Assembly (NCBI GenBank): GCA_027487845.1
Contig: JAIYCV010000039.1
Coordinates: forward strand, 107,499-171,498
Source of the DNA: Flammeovirgaceae bacterium
GTDB lineage: Bacteria > Bacteroidota > Bacteroidia > Cytophagales > Cyclobacteriaceae
DNA: 64,000 nucleotides
Reading direction: 5' to 3'
The notes below the pieces were generated by a model. It was not told where the DNA came from and did no database searches. It saw only the letters and a program-made list of their open reading frames with translations. The position numbers and the translations under genes are program-made. Shown one piece after another: positions 26,713 to 35,594 of this stretch. Each line of letters opens with the position of its first letter. Positions within the stretch are counted from its first letter, which is position 1.

Positions 26713-27999
26713 ATGGCGAAAGTAGAGATGGTTATGCCCAAAATGGGCGAAAGTATAATCGAAGCAACGATCTTAAAATGGCTTAAAAAACCAGGGGATA
26801 AGATTGAACATGAAGAATCTATTTTAGAAGTTGCCACTGATAAAGTGGATACTGAAGTTCCTTCGCTATATGCGGGAGTGCTCCAAGAGATATTGTTTAA
26901 GGAGGGAGATGTGGTAAAGGTCGGAACTCCCATCGCTATCATCGAGTCAGAAGCAGCCCAACAAACGCCATCGAAAGCGGTGGCTAGTCAACCCACGGAA
27001 GTAGCAAAACCAACTATCGTTACTGAATCTAAGGCGGAATTCGTTCAACCTGTTGTTGACGCGGTAGATTATAAATCGGCAAAACGTTTTTATTCTCCCT
27101 TGGTTAAGATGATTGCCAAAGAAGAAAATATTTCGATTGCTGAATTAGAGTCCGTAACCGGTTCGGGCTTAGACGGACGCGTTACAAAAACCGATCTGCT
27201 TGCCCATATTGAATTAAGAAAATCAGGTGTGCTTGTTGACAAGGCAGTGAACCAATCCGCAGCTCCATTAGTTTCGGCATCGGTAATTGCATCTGACGAA
27301 ATCATTCAAATGGATAGAATGCGCAAGATGATTGCCGAACGGATGGTAGACAGTAAACGCACATCGCCTCATGTTACCTCATTTGTTGAAGCTGATGTAA
27401 CCAATATCGTTCTCTGGAGGAATAAAACGAAGAAGCACTTTGAACAACGAGAGGGCGATTCGCTTACGTTTACTCCTATCTTCGTGGAGGCAGTAATGAT
27501 GGCCATCAAAGACTTCCCGATGATAAACATCCAGGTGGATGGAGATAAAATTATCAAGAAAAAGGATATTAATATTGGCATTGCAGTGGCACTTCCTTCA
27601 GGTAACTTAATTGTGCCTGTTATAAAAAATGCTGACAAGTATAACCTATTAGGGCTGGCAAAAGTGGTGAATGACTTGGCAAAACGTGCCCGCGAAAACA
27701 AACTTAAACCAGACGATCTTTCGGGAGGTACGTTTACCGTTTCGAATGTAGGCACTTTCGGTAATGTGATGGGAACACCCATCATTATGCAACCTCAGGT
27801 GGCAATTCTCGCCATAGGTGCCATACAGAAAAAGCCAGCAGTTCTGGAAACGGTATATGGAGATGTGATTGCTATTCGTCATAAAATGTTTTTATCTCAT
27901 TCTTATGATCATCGCGTAGTAGATGGAGCATTGGGTGGCAGCTTTGTAAGACGCGTGGCTGATTACCTTGAAAAATTTGATTTAGAAAGACCTATTTAA
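26713..27999 (+). CDS. 2-oxoacid dehydrogenase complex E2 component (dihydrolipoyl acyltransferase)
   Basis: 428 residues with the three E2 modules: one lipoyl domain (EVATDKVDTEVPS carries the lipoylated Lys), a peripheral subunit-binding domain (SPLVKMIAKEENISIAELESV region, about residues 118-155), and the acyltransferase domain ending in the catalytic SHSYDHRVVDGALGG. Single-lipoyl E2 proteins of this kind in Bacteroidota often serve branched-chain 2-oxoacid dehydrogenase; pyruvate or 2-oxoglutarate cannot be excluded. E1 and E3 genes are not nearby. Confidence 0.93.
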   Translation: MAKVEMVMPKMGESIIEATILKWLKKPGDKIEHEESILEVATDKVDTEVPSLYAGVLQEILFKEGDVVKVGTPIAIIESEAAQQTPSKAVASQPTEVAKPTIVTESKAEFVQPVVDAVDYKSAKRFYSPLVKMIAKEENISIAELESVTGSGLDGRVTKTDLLAHIELRKSGVLVDKAVNQSAAPLVSASVIASDEIIQMDRMRKMIAERMVDSKRTSPHVTSFVEADVTNIVLWRNKTKKHFEQREGDSLTFTPIFVEAVMMAIKDFPMINIQVDGDKIIKKKDINIGIAVALPSGNLIVPVIKNADKYNLLGLAKVVNDLAKRARENKLKPDDLSGGTFTVSNVGTFGNVMGTPIIMQPQVAILAIGAIQKKPAVLETVYGDVIAIRHKMFLSHSYDHRVVDGALGGSFVRRVADYLEKFDLERPI

Positions 28000-28057
28000 A
28001 ATTAATGACTAAACGAAAGACATAAGAACAACTTCTGTTGTTTTACATTTTGGTCTT

Positions 28058-28085
28058 GTTACTTACTACTTGTTACTTACTACTT
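28058..28085 (+). repeat. Tandem 14-base repeat upstream of metB
   Basis: gttacttactactt occurs twice back to back, ending 5 nt before the metB start codon. A weak 6-bp hairpin (28027-28042, aacaac-ttct-gttgtt) lies just upstream and could end E2 transcription. The repeat occupies the leader region; no known riboswitch form is recognised. Confidence 0.7.
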
Positions 28086-28090
28086 AGATT

Positions 28091-29236
28091 ATGAAATTCG
28101 GAACCAAAGCTATTCATGCTGGCGTTGAACCAGATCCTACTACCGGAGCTATCATGACTCCCATTTATCAGACTTCCACCTATGTGCAGGAATCGCCAGG
28201 CAAGCACAAGGGTTACGCGTATGCCCGTGGGGCCAATCCCACCCGTAATGCGCTTCAAAAAAGTATTGCCGCTTTAGAAGATGGAAAATTCGGTTTGTGT
28301 TTCTCTTCGGGAATGGGCGCAACCGATGCGGTTATCAAATTATTGAGTCCAGGTGATGAGGTGATCACCAGCAACGATTTATATGGTGGTTCGTACCGAA
28401 TGTTTAAAAGAGTTTTTGAAAAGTTTGGTATTAAGTTTCACTTTATTGATCTAACAGATTCTAAAAATATTCATCAATATTTAAACGCAAATACAAAATT
28501 GATGTGGTTAGAAACTCCTTCTAATCCACTCATGCGAATTATTGACATTGCTGCTTGTTGCGAAGTCGCTAAAAAGCACAACATCATGGTAGCGGTTGAT
28601 AACACGTTTGCTTCACCCTATTTGCAAAATCCGCTTGCGTTAGGAGCCGACATTGTCATGCACTCTGTTACCAAATACTTGGGAGGTCATTCGGACGTAA
28701 TAATGGGCGCACTTATAGTTAATGACGAAAAACTTTATAGTGACTTAGCTTTCATAGCAAACTCGTGTGGTGCCGTGCCTGGCCCACAAGATTCATTCTT
28801 AGTGTTGCGAGGAATTAAAACGTTACATCTTAGAATGGAACGCCATTGTTTTAATGGAACGAAAGTGGCAGAGTTTTTAAAAAATCATGCAAAAGTTGGT
28901 AAGGTCTATTGGCCTGGTTTTAGCGATCATCCAAACCATGACATTGCGAAAAGGCAAATGCGCGATTTTGGTGGCATGATTTCGTTTACGTTAAAGAACG
29001 ATACTGTCGAAAACGCCATTAAACTGATGGAGAGCGTAGAATTGTTTTCATTAGCAGAATCACTTGGTGGAGTCGAATCGCTTATCAACCATCCAGCTTC
29101 GATGACACACGCCAGCATTCCAAAAGAAGAGAGAATAAAAAATGGATTAAGTGATTCGCTGATCCGCTTGAGCGTGGGTGTAGAGGATATCGAAGACTTG
29201 CTCGCAGATTTAGATAATGCACTGGCAAAAGTTTAA
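28091..29236 (+). CDS. metB: Cystathionine gamma-synthase (Cys/Met metabolism PLP enzyme)
   Basis: 381-residue PLP enzyme of the Cys/Met family. The N-terminus FGTKAIHAGVEPDPTTGAI and the PLP-lysine motif HSVTKYLGGHSDVIMGA are characteristic, and the C-terminal LGGVESLINHPASMTHA segment is conserved in gamma-synthases and gamma-lyases. Gamma-synthase, gamma-lyase and O-succinylhomoserine sulfhydrylase cannot be separated by eye. A gene for cystathionine beta-synthase lies 14 kb away, consistent with transsulfuration. Its stop codon directly abuts the ATG of the cyclase-family gene. Confidence 0.88.
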   Translation: MKFGTKAIHAGVEPDPTTGAIMTPIYQTSTYVQESPGKHKGYAYARGANPTRNALQKSIAALEDGKFGLCFSSGMGATDAVIKLLSPGDEVITSNDLYGGSYRMFKRVFEKFGIKFHFIDLTDSKNIHQYLNANTKLMWLETPSNPLMRIIDIAACCEVAKKHNIMVAVDNTFASPYLQNPLALGADIVMHSVTKYLGGHSDVIMGALIVNDEKLYSDLAFIANSCGAVPGPQDSFLVLRGIKTLHLRMERHCFNGTKVAEFLKNHAKVGKVYWPGFSDHPNHDIAKRQMRDFGGMISFTLKNDTVENAIKLMESVELFSLAESLGGVESLINHPASMTHASIPKEERIKNGLSDSLIRLSVGVEDIEDLLADLDNALAKV

Positions 29237-29893
29237 ATGAAATTAGTTGATTTAAGTCATACCATTGAAAATGGGCTGGTTACTTTTAAAGGATTACCAG
29301 CTCCATTTATTTGCGATTATTTAAGTCGTGAGGATTCGAAAAAGAATTACGAAGAAGGCACTTCGTTTCAGATTGGAAAAATTGAAATGGTTTCGAATAC
29401 CGGAACCTACATTGATTGCCCTTTCCATCGTTATGAAAACGGAAAGGATTTATCGGAAGTTGGTTTAGAACGTTTTGTCGATTTAGAGGGCATTGTTATT
29501 CGAGCGGATTTCCGAGAGTCGCTTGCAGTTACTATCGATCATTTCAAAGATAAAGTTCTATACAACAAGGCTGTTCTTGTTCATACAGGATGGGATGAGT
29601 ATTGGAACACCGAAAAGTATTACAACGATCACCCGTTTATCACTAAAGAGGCCGCTGAGTATTTGAAATCGGAAAAGGTCGTGTTGGTAGGAATCGATTC
29701 TCATAACATCGATGACACTCGCACCAAGAGCAGGCCCGCTCATACCATTCTTTTGGCAAACGAAATTCTGATTGTAGAACATCTCTGCAATTTAGGGGCA
29801 ATTCCTGACGATGGGTTTATGTTCACCGCAGCACCGCCTAAATTCAAAGGTGTTGGTACGTTTCCCGTAAGGGCAATGGCCAAAATCGCCTAG
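29237..29893 (+). CDS. Cyclase-family (kynurenine-formamidase-like) metal hydrolase
   Basis: 218 residues of the cyclase family (Pfam Cyclase, KynB fold). The start MKLVDLSHTI and the C-terminal FTAAPPKFKGVGTFPVRAMA fit. The signature HxGTHxDxPxH reads NTGTYIDCPFH here: the first His is Asn54 and the second is Tyr58, while Asp60 and His64 are kept. It therefore belongs to a divergent branch, and kynurenine formamidase activity cannot be assumed, despite the kynurenine genes elsewhere in the window. It directly follows metB with no spacer, so they are probably co-transcribed. Confidence 0.85.
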   Translation: MKLVDLSHTIENGLVTFKGLPAPFICDYLSREDSKKNYEEGTSFQIGKIEMVSNTGTYIDCPFHRYENGKDLSEVGLERFVDLEGIVIRADFRESLAVTIDHFKDKVLYNKAVLVHTGWDEYWNTEKYYNDHPFITKEAAEYLKSEKVVLVGIDSHNIDDTRTKSRPAHTILLANEILIVEHLCNLGAIPDDGFMFTAAPPKFKGVGTFPVRAMAKIA

Positions 29894-29895
29894 CG

Positions 29896-30210
29896 CTATT
29901 CTGCTTTCTTTTTGTTGTGTTTGGCTCTTCGAATGCCTCTATTGGCTCGATTTTGTTTGCGATCTAACGTAGACTGTTCATCGGAAGTAACAAAACCATC
30001 AGCTTTGGCTCTGCGTTCTGTTCTTCTAATGCTACGTTGCTGCGCTTTGAGTTTTACACGTTCTTCTTTTGAAATTTCTCCCGAATTTTTCCCTTGACGA
30101 ATTCTAGCACGTTGTGCTGTTTGGCGGGCATCTGTTTTCGGTGTTTGATCTTGAGCTATTAAACCAGAATAACAAAAGATGACGAGCGCAAGTACGAAGA
30201 TGTTTTTCAT
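29896..30210 (-). CDS. Small basic exported protein, function unknown
   Basis: 104 residues. A signal peptide (IFVLALVIFCYSGLIAQ) is followed by a highly charged, Arg/Lys/Gln-rich helical region with two similar segments (RIRQGKNSGEISKEERVKLKAQQ and the later DGFVTSDEQSTLDRKQNRANRGI, shown in part). Similar small proteins occur across Bacteroidota. The arrangement suggests a periplasmic helical hairpin, with no assigned role. Convergent with the cyclase-family gene, two bases apart. Confidence 0.8.
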   Translation of the reverse strand: MKNIFVLALVIFCYSGLIAQDQTPKTDARQTAQRARIRQGKNSGEISKEERVKLKAQQRSIRRTERRAKADGFVTSDEQSTLDRKQNRANRGIRRAKHNKKKAE

Positions 30211-30266
30211 TTTTTTTTATTTTTTTTGGTTAGAATTCACTTGATGAAAAAGGTTTAAACAAAGAA

Positions 30267-32348
30267 CTAAATAATCGGGATTTTCACAACAAATTCGCTC
30301 CCTGTGCCTACCTCGCTGATTAATTCAATTTGACCGTTTAGTCGGTCAACTAATGTCTTTACAATTGCGAGGCCAAGCCCATTTGAGCTTTCTCCTCCAG
30401 TCGGTCTGGCGGTGAGTTTTTTAAACTTTTGATACAGATTCCTTTTATCGTAGTCAGAAAATCCTGGCCCCTCATCCTTTACAGATAACATTAACGAGGA
30501 TTTCTCAACCCAAAGTTTAGTTAAGACGTGGCTATTTGCCGCTGAAAATTTTATCGCGTTGGAAACCAGATTGTCTAGTATCCTCCCCAAATAATCTCTG
30601 TCGGTATTGATCTCTTTAGTCACTTCGTTTTGGATCGATATGGAGATATTTTTTGCCGCTGCGGCAGTTTGTAATAGTTCGGCTTTAGTTCTGACTAACT
30701 CTTGCAAATTTACAGGAGCAATGGCTGCATTGAGGCTAGATTCTTCAAGGGCGGTTACGTCTAATAAGTCTGTAATTAAATCGATACCCGAGTTGGTAGT
30801 TTCTTTTACAAGCCTCAGATAATTTAATTGATCGTTAGTTAACCCACCTTCCATTTCAAGGATTCTTGAAAGTGCAAAAATTCTATTCATGGGTGATTTT
30901 AAGTCGTGAGCAACAATGCTCATAAGCATATTTTTTTCGTGATTTAAGTCAGAGAGTTCAATATTTGTTTTGGAAAGACTATCATTTTGTTTTTTTATTT
31001 CTTCCCGCTGCCTGATGATTTCTTGATTTTGTAATTCGAGTCTGAAATTATCCCGCTTTCTTTTGCTGCTAAACACCCAGAAGATAAAAGAGGAAATGCC
31101 AATCACAATTGCTAAAACCAACAGAAAAGCATTCTCATTTCTTTGCTTTAAAATCAACACTCGACTTTGTTCTTGATTCAATTTTAACAACCGATTTTCT
31201 TTTTCTTTTTTTTCTAGTTCAACACTGAATTTGAGTTGATCTACTTGTCGCTTTAAATCGGTATTTTCTAGTTTTGTATTGAAAAAATTGAATCTGTTTG
31301 TATACTTTTCCAAGGCTGACTTATTGTTTTTTTTATGATAATAATCCATCAAAAGGAATGCAGCATCTCGTTGAAACGTAGCCAGCCCAAAGCCCGAAGA
31401 ATCTGATTCAATATCATTTAATATTACTAAGGCGTTGGTATATTCTTTTTTCAAGAGATGGTAACGTGCTATTAGCATCGAAGAGCGAAGAAATAACTTA
31501 ATATTTTTGCCTGTTTGGATGCTAGAAAGAACTTGGGTAGCAATTTGAAAGGCACTATCCACACGAGTTAGCTTAAATAAATTCTCAGCTATTCCCAGTT
31601 TAATTTCTGCCTTTGTAACCTTATCGTTTACAAGGCTGGCAACAGAGTCTGCAAGTCTCAATTTCTCAAGAGACGAACCAATGTTGTTCATACGTTGATA
31701 TAACAACCCTATCTCCATGTAGGCCGATGCAAGTGTTCGGTTATCTTTGAGTTGCTTTCTCAACTCTAATGCACGCGCAGACATTTCGAGCGCCTCGCCA
31801 TTGTTGTTTTGGGATTTATAAATATTGGCAAGACTTCGATAGACGTAAGCCAAACCCCCTTTATCTTTCTGTTTTTCAAAGATTGCTTTCGATAAAATAA
31901 AGTTTTCGTAGGCTTTGGTAAGATCGCCTATGTCATAAAATGCCCTGCCTAAATTATTATAAGAATGAGCCAATTGGATAGAATCGTTTTGTTGGCTAGA
32001 GACTTCAATTGACTGATAATAGAAGTCTATCGCATTCCTGTAATCTCCTTTATTGGTGTAAGCCAAGCCAATAAAATTGAGTGGCTTAGCGAGCCCTGAT
32101 TTTATCTTTATTTTTTTGCCGAGATCCAATGCTTGGTTACAGTACAAAAACGTACTGTCTTGCAAAGAATTACGATATTCAAATCCAATGGCACTCAACG
32201 TCTCAAACTTTTTTTCGGGGGCCTGTTTTGGCAACGCTTTTTTTAGGCTGTCAATGTATTTTAGGTTTTGAGAAAAACTGTGTTGAAAAGACACAATAAA
32301 AACTAGGAGAGCAGCGGCAGGAAGAACGATGATGCTTTTCAAGTTCAT
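30267..32348 (-). CDS. TPR-containing sensor histidine kinase
   Basis: 693 residues. A signal-like N-terminal segment precedes about seven TPR units (residues ~40-340; for example AHSYNNLGRAFYDIGDLTKAYENF in part), a coiled coil, and one membrane span (VLAIVIGISSFIFWVF) near residue 410. The cytoplasmic kinase has the H-box MSIVAHDLKSPMNRIFA, N-box LDNLVSNAIKFS, and G-boxes KDEGPGFSD and GLGLAIVKTL. No response-regulator gene is adjacent. It lies 53 bases downstream of the MFS gene on the same strand, so it may be the last gene of that operon. Confidence 0.93.
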   Translation of the reverse strand: MNLKSIIVLPAAALLVFIVSFQHSFSQNLKYIDSLKKALPKQAPEKKFETLSAIGFEYRNSLQDSTFLYCNQALDLGKKIKIKSGLAKPLNFIGLAYTNKGDYRNAIDFYYQSIEVSSQQNDSIQLAHSYNNLGRAFYDIGDLTKAYENFILSKAIFEKQKDKGGLAYVYRSLANIYKSQNNNGEALEMSARALELRKQLKDNRTLASAYMEIGLLYQRMNNIGSSLEKLRLADSVASLVNDKVTKAEIKLGIAENLFKLTRVDSAFQIATQVLSSIQTGKNIKLFLRSSMLIARYHLLKKEYTNALVILNDIESDSSGFGLATFQRDAAFLLMDYYHKKNNKSALEKYTNRFNFFNTKLENTDLKRQVDQLKFSVELEKKEKENRLLKLNQEQSRVLILKQRNENAFLLVLAIVIGISSFIFWVFSSKRKRDNFRLELQNQEIIRQREEIKKQNDSLSKTNIELSDLNHEKNMLMSIVAHDLKSPMNRIFALSRILEMEGGLTNDQLNYLRLVKETTNSGIDLITDLLDVTALEESSLNAAIAPVNLQELVRTKAELLQTAAAAKNISISIQNEVTKEINTDRDYLGRILDNLVSNAIKFSAANSHVLTKLWVEKSSLMLSVKDEGPGFSDYDKRNLYQKFKKLTARPTGGESSNGLGLAIVKTLVDRLNGQIELISEVGTGSEFVVKIPII

Positions 32349-32401
32349 TCAAAAGTAAAGCTAGTTCAAAATTGTGTTAAAGGTGCGTTCGCAATGATAA
32401 T

Positions 32402-33628
32402 TTAATCTTCCTCCACAAAATTTAAGTCGCGAGTATAAGTTTCATCGATGAACTTTAACGCAATAAATGCAACTACTATTGTAAAAAGACCAACAGCCAA
32501 TGCGCCATAAATTACCCCCACTTGATCTCGCATGAATTTAAACATGAATGTAAGCGGCACCACCGTAAAGCGAATAAAATTTGGAACCGTTGTAGCCACT
32601 GTAGATCGCAGGTTAGTGCCAAATTGTTCGGCTGCGATAGTAACAAACATGGCCCAATAACCAATGCCTACGCCCATCACAAAACACGTTGTGTAAAAGA
32701 AAGGCTTGGTGAGCACAGGCATGAATAAATATAAAAGCATGAACGCAATTGTTAGGGTTGTAAAAAGAAGGATAACCTTTTTTCGCGATCGTAACGCATG
32801 GCTGATAAAACCAGTAAGAATATCTCCCAGGGCGAGTCCTAAATAGGAATACATAATGGCGTCACCTGCCTTTACGGGATCTGCAATGCCTAGGGCTTTT
32901 GCGAATTCAGGACTGAACGTAATGAGTATACCAATCACAAACCAGATAGGAAGGCCTATGAAAATACAACCCAGGAATTTGGTCAGCCTCACTTTGTTAT
33001 TCAACAGTTGGAGAAAGTTCCCTCGCTGTACCTTCTTGTCCTTGAGTTTCAAAAAGACACCAGATTCAAAGATACTAACCCTTGCCAGCAGTAATAATAG
33101 CCCAAGCCCACCACCAATAAAATAAGCAATTCGCCAATCAAAGGAGCTTGCAATATAATTGGCGAGCACGGCTCCCATCAACCCTACAGCAGCTACCAAG
33201 GTAGTTCCGTATCCGCGCAAGCGAATAGGTAAAATTTCTGCCACTAATGTAATGCCCGCCCCTAATTCACCGGCCAGGCCAATGCCCGCAATAAAACGCA
33301 AGGCAGCATATTGATCGACTGTAGTAACAAACCCATTTGCAATGTTCGCCACGGAATAAAGAAGGATTGAACCAAACAGAACAGAAAGCCTGCCTTTTTT
33401 ATCACCCATAATCCCCCAGACAAGCCCACCGATAAGTAAGCCCGCCATTTGCCAGCGGATAAGCGATTCGCCTTGATCCAGCATGTTGGCTTCATCAATG
33501 CCGAGCGACCTTAAACTTGAAACACGTACTATCCCAAAAAGCAAAAGGTCATAGATATCAACAAAATAACCGAGTGCAGCTACGATTACAGGTATACTAA
33601 AAAGGGGTTTGAGGCTTTTATCTTCCAT
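32402..33628 (-). CDS. MFS transporter (metabolite:H+ symporter type)
   Basis: 408 residues with about 12 hydrophobic spans. The loop 2-3 signature appears as WGIMGDKKGRLSVLFGS, and the second-half GYGTTLVAAVGLMGA and ISHALRSRKKV loops fit the superfamily. It resembles sugar-acid and organic-acid symporters more than drug pumps (inference). As the downstream member of a leftward operon with an aldolase, kinase, SDR and lactonase-like enzyme, it probably imports the operon's substrate. Confidence 0.9.
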   Translation of the reverse strand: MEDKSLKPLFSIPVIVAALGYFVDIYDLLLFGIVRVSSLRSLGIDEANMLDQGESLIRWQMAGLLIGGLVWGIMGDKKGRLSVLFGSILLYSVANIANGFVTTVDQYAALRFIAGIGLAGELGAGITLVAEILPIRLRGYGTTLVAAVGLMGAVLANYIASSFDWRIAYFIGGGLGLLLLLARVSIFESGVFLKLKDKKVQRGNFLQLLNNKVRLTKFLGCIFIGLPIWFVIGILITFSPEFAKALGIADPVKAGDAIMYSYLGLALGDILTGFISHALRSRKKVILLFTTLTIAFMLLYLFMPVLTKPFFYTTCFVMGVGIGYWAMFVTIAAEQFGTNLRSTVATTVPNFIRFTVVPLTFMFKFMRDQVGVIYGALAVGLFTIVVAFIALKFIDETYTRDLNFVEED

Positions 33629-33681
33629 TGTATTTTGACTGGATAATGATTATCAGATTCAATTGAAATTTCAGTTGCAAT

Positions 33682-34533
33682 TTACTTAGCATGGAACGAA
33701 AATTTTTCACCTCCACGCAGCACAACATAATGCTGCTTTATTTTCTTCGCTTCTTCTAGAAACACATTTACATCTGCGGTATTAAATTCGAATAAATCAT
33801 AATGGCAAGGGATCGCACAGCTTGCACCGATGGCCTTACCAAGTTGAGCTGCTTCTTTACAATCTAAATTGCCAGCTACTTTTCGCTCGGGTTTGTTACC
33901 GTTAATCGGGAGAATAGCTACATCCACTTGGAAAGGTTGTAGAAGCTCAGCCATTCCATCGAACCATAAGGTATCACCACTGTGGTAGATTTTGTTTTTT
34001 CCAAATTCGATTACATACCCCATGAATCTACAGTTACCATTTTGATCGCGCTCAATTTCATTATGTTTGGCTGGTATTCCATAAAATGTAAATCCATTCA
34101 CTTCGACTGAACTTCCATCGTTTAGCCCGATAGGAAAATTTAAATTACATTTCACACGTTCAGTTACGAAGCTTCTATTCGCCTCTGGTATGATAAATTT
34201 TATTTCGCTGTTATTAGCAAGCAGCGGGATTAATGTTTCTGCATCTAGATGATCGGTGTGGTTATGACTGGAGGTAACAATTGAAATGTGTCTCAATAGC
34301 TCAGGACTAACTACCAGCTCACTGATTCGCGTATGAGGCTTATCAGTACTACTATATTTCTTTGTTAATGAATCTGAAAGGTAGGGATCGATTAATACTC
34401 GTTTACCTTTCCATTGCAAAAGATATCCGCTTTGACCCAGCCACCAAAGATGAACGGAAGTGTCGTCTTGCAGCAACGAATCCATTTCATCTATTAGTTC
34501 TTGGCCTTTTTTGAAGGCGGGGATCAACTTCAT
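33682..34533 (-). CDS. MBL-fold hydrolase, UlaG-like (possible lactonase)
   Basis: 283 residues. The metal motif is TSSHNHTDHLD (HxHxDH form NHTDHLD), with further ligands in IYHSGDTLWFDG and IPCHYDLFEFN. The overall pattern WWLGQSGYLLQW-VLIDPYLSD and the IPCHYD ending resemble UlaG, the L-ascorbate-6-phosphate lactonase, though this protein is shorter. It lacks a signal peptide. It starts 7 bases after the MetE-like gene in the operon. A lactone-opening role in sugar oxidation is inferred from context and fold. Confidence 0.85.
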   Translation of the reverse strand: MKLIPAFKKGQELIDEMDSLLQDDTSVHLWWLGQSGYLLQWKGKRVLIDPYLSDSLTKKYSSTDKPHTRISELVVSPELLRHISIVTSSHNHTDHLDAETLIPLLANNSEIKFIIPEANRSFVTERVKCNLNFPIGLNDGSSVEVNGFTFYGIPAKHNEIERDQNGNCRFMGYVIEFGKNKIYHSGDTLWFDGMAELLQPFQVDVAILPINGNKPERKVAGNLDCKEAAQLGKAIGASCAIPCHYDLFEFNTADVNVFLEEAKKIKQHYVVLRGGEKFSFHAK

Positions 34534-34540
34534 AAACCTT

Positions 34541-35563
34541 TTAAAGGGATTGACGAACGTTTTTGGCTCCGGCTACCATGTTGGCAAGTTTTTGTTTTGC
34601 CGCCCATCTAGCGGTTTGGCTTAGACCACAATCTGGCGCAACAGACAACTTTTCAGCCGGGACGTATTGAAGACATTTTTTGATTCTTTCAACCACGTCT
34701 GCCACGGTTTCGATGTAATAGTTTTTGACATCAATGATTCCAACAGCCACATTCATTTTTTCCGCAAAAGGTTTTAGCAATTCAATCTCAGCAAATTCTC
34801 TGTTTGCCATTTCAATGTGAATCTCATCTACTGTCATATCTAGAAAGTCAGGAAGCATAGGTTTTATACTTCTGTATCCTACTGGTCTTCCTTTAAAATT
34901 GCCAAAACATAAGTGCGTGCTTAGGTTACATTTTCCAACGATGGGCTTCACCGTGCGATTAAAGATATCAACAAAACGTTTTGTGTTTTCTTTATAGGCA
35001 TAACAACTCATGCTTGGTTCGTCAACAGTAATTTCCGTGCAGCCAGCAGTGACTAAGGCTTCCAACTCTTTGCTGATGATGGGCAATAATGCCTCCGTGA
35101 TTTCGTATCTATCTTTGTAGTGATTATTCGGCAATAGTCTTCCACTTAATGTATAAGGCCCAGGAACGCTTGCTTTCAAAGTTGGGCCTGCTGGTGCTAA
35201 TCTTTTGAGGCGTTGAAATTCTTTTACAGCACCCAATCCGTTGGGTGCAATCAACTCCCCCACGATATTGTTTTTCCCCCGTTGATCATGGGCAGGAGGG
35301 CCAAATTTTCTGGTTTCGGTTTCATTGTTTTCTATGCCCTTTATGAATCCGTAAAACGAAAGATTAAAATCAAGCCGAGTTTGTTCGCCATCGGTAATTA
35401 CATCAAGCCCTGCAGTTGTTTGGTCGTGAATAGCTGCTATCACTGCATCTTCAATCATTTCTTCAATGTCGGCAGCACCAAATTGATTTAAATTTTTGAC
35501 TCCAAACTCGAGCCATCCTGGAAAAGGATAGCTTCCGATAACGGTGGTTCTAATGGGTATCAT
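34541..35563 (-). CDS. Stand-alone MetE catalytic-domain protein (methyltransferase-like)
   Basis: 340 residues, corresponding only to the C-terminal half of cobalamin-independent methionine synthase. The zinc ligands are in place: His217 and Cys219 in STHLCFG, Glu251 in IHIEMANREF, and Cys312 in APDCGLSQTAR. The N-terminus TTVIGSYPFPG is the usual domain start. Without the N-terminal domain it is unlikely to use methyl-tetrahydrofolate in the MetE manner. Related single-domain proteins act as folate-independent methionine synthases or other thiol methyl- or alkyltransferases (family knowledge). Its presence inside a sugar-type operon is unexplained. Confidence 0.87.
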   Translation of the reverse strand: MIPIRTTVIGSYPFPGWLEFGVKNLNQFGAADIEEMIEDAVIAAIHDQTTAGLDVITDGEQTRLDFNLSFYGFIKGIENNETETRKFGPPAHDQRGKNNIVGELIAPNGLGAVKEFQRLKRLAPAGPTLKASVPGPYTLSGRLLPNNHYKDRYEITEALLPIISKELEALVTAGCTEITVDEPSMSCYAYKENTKRFVDIFNRTVKPIVGKCNLSTHLCFGNFKGRPVGYRSIKPMLPDFLDMTVDEIHIEMANREFAEIELLKPFAEKMNVAVGIIDVKNYYIETVADVVERIKKCLQYVPAEKLSVAPDCGLSQTARWAAKQKLANMVAGAKNVRQSL

Positions 35564-35594
35564 ATCTTCTTAGGTTTTTGTTTTGACGTTGGTT

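Noticed and set aside
28000..28090. Riboswitch upstream of metB.
   Set aside because: The leader is under 90 bases and made of a short hairpin and a simple tandem repeat; no SAM-riboswitch core was recognised.
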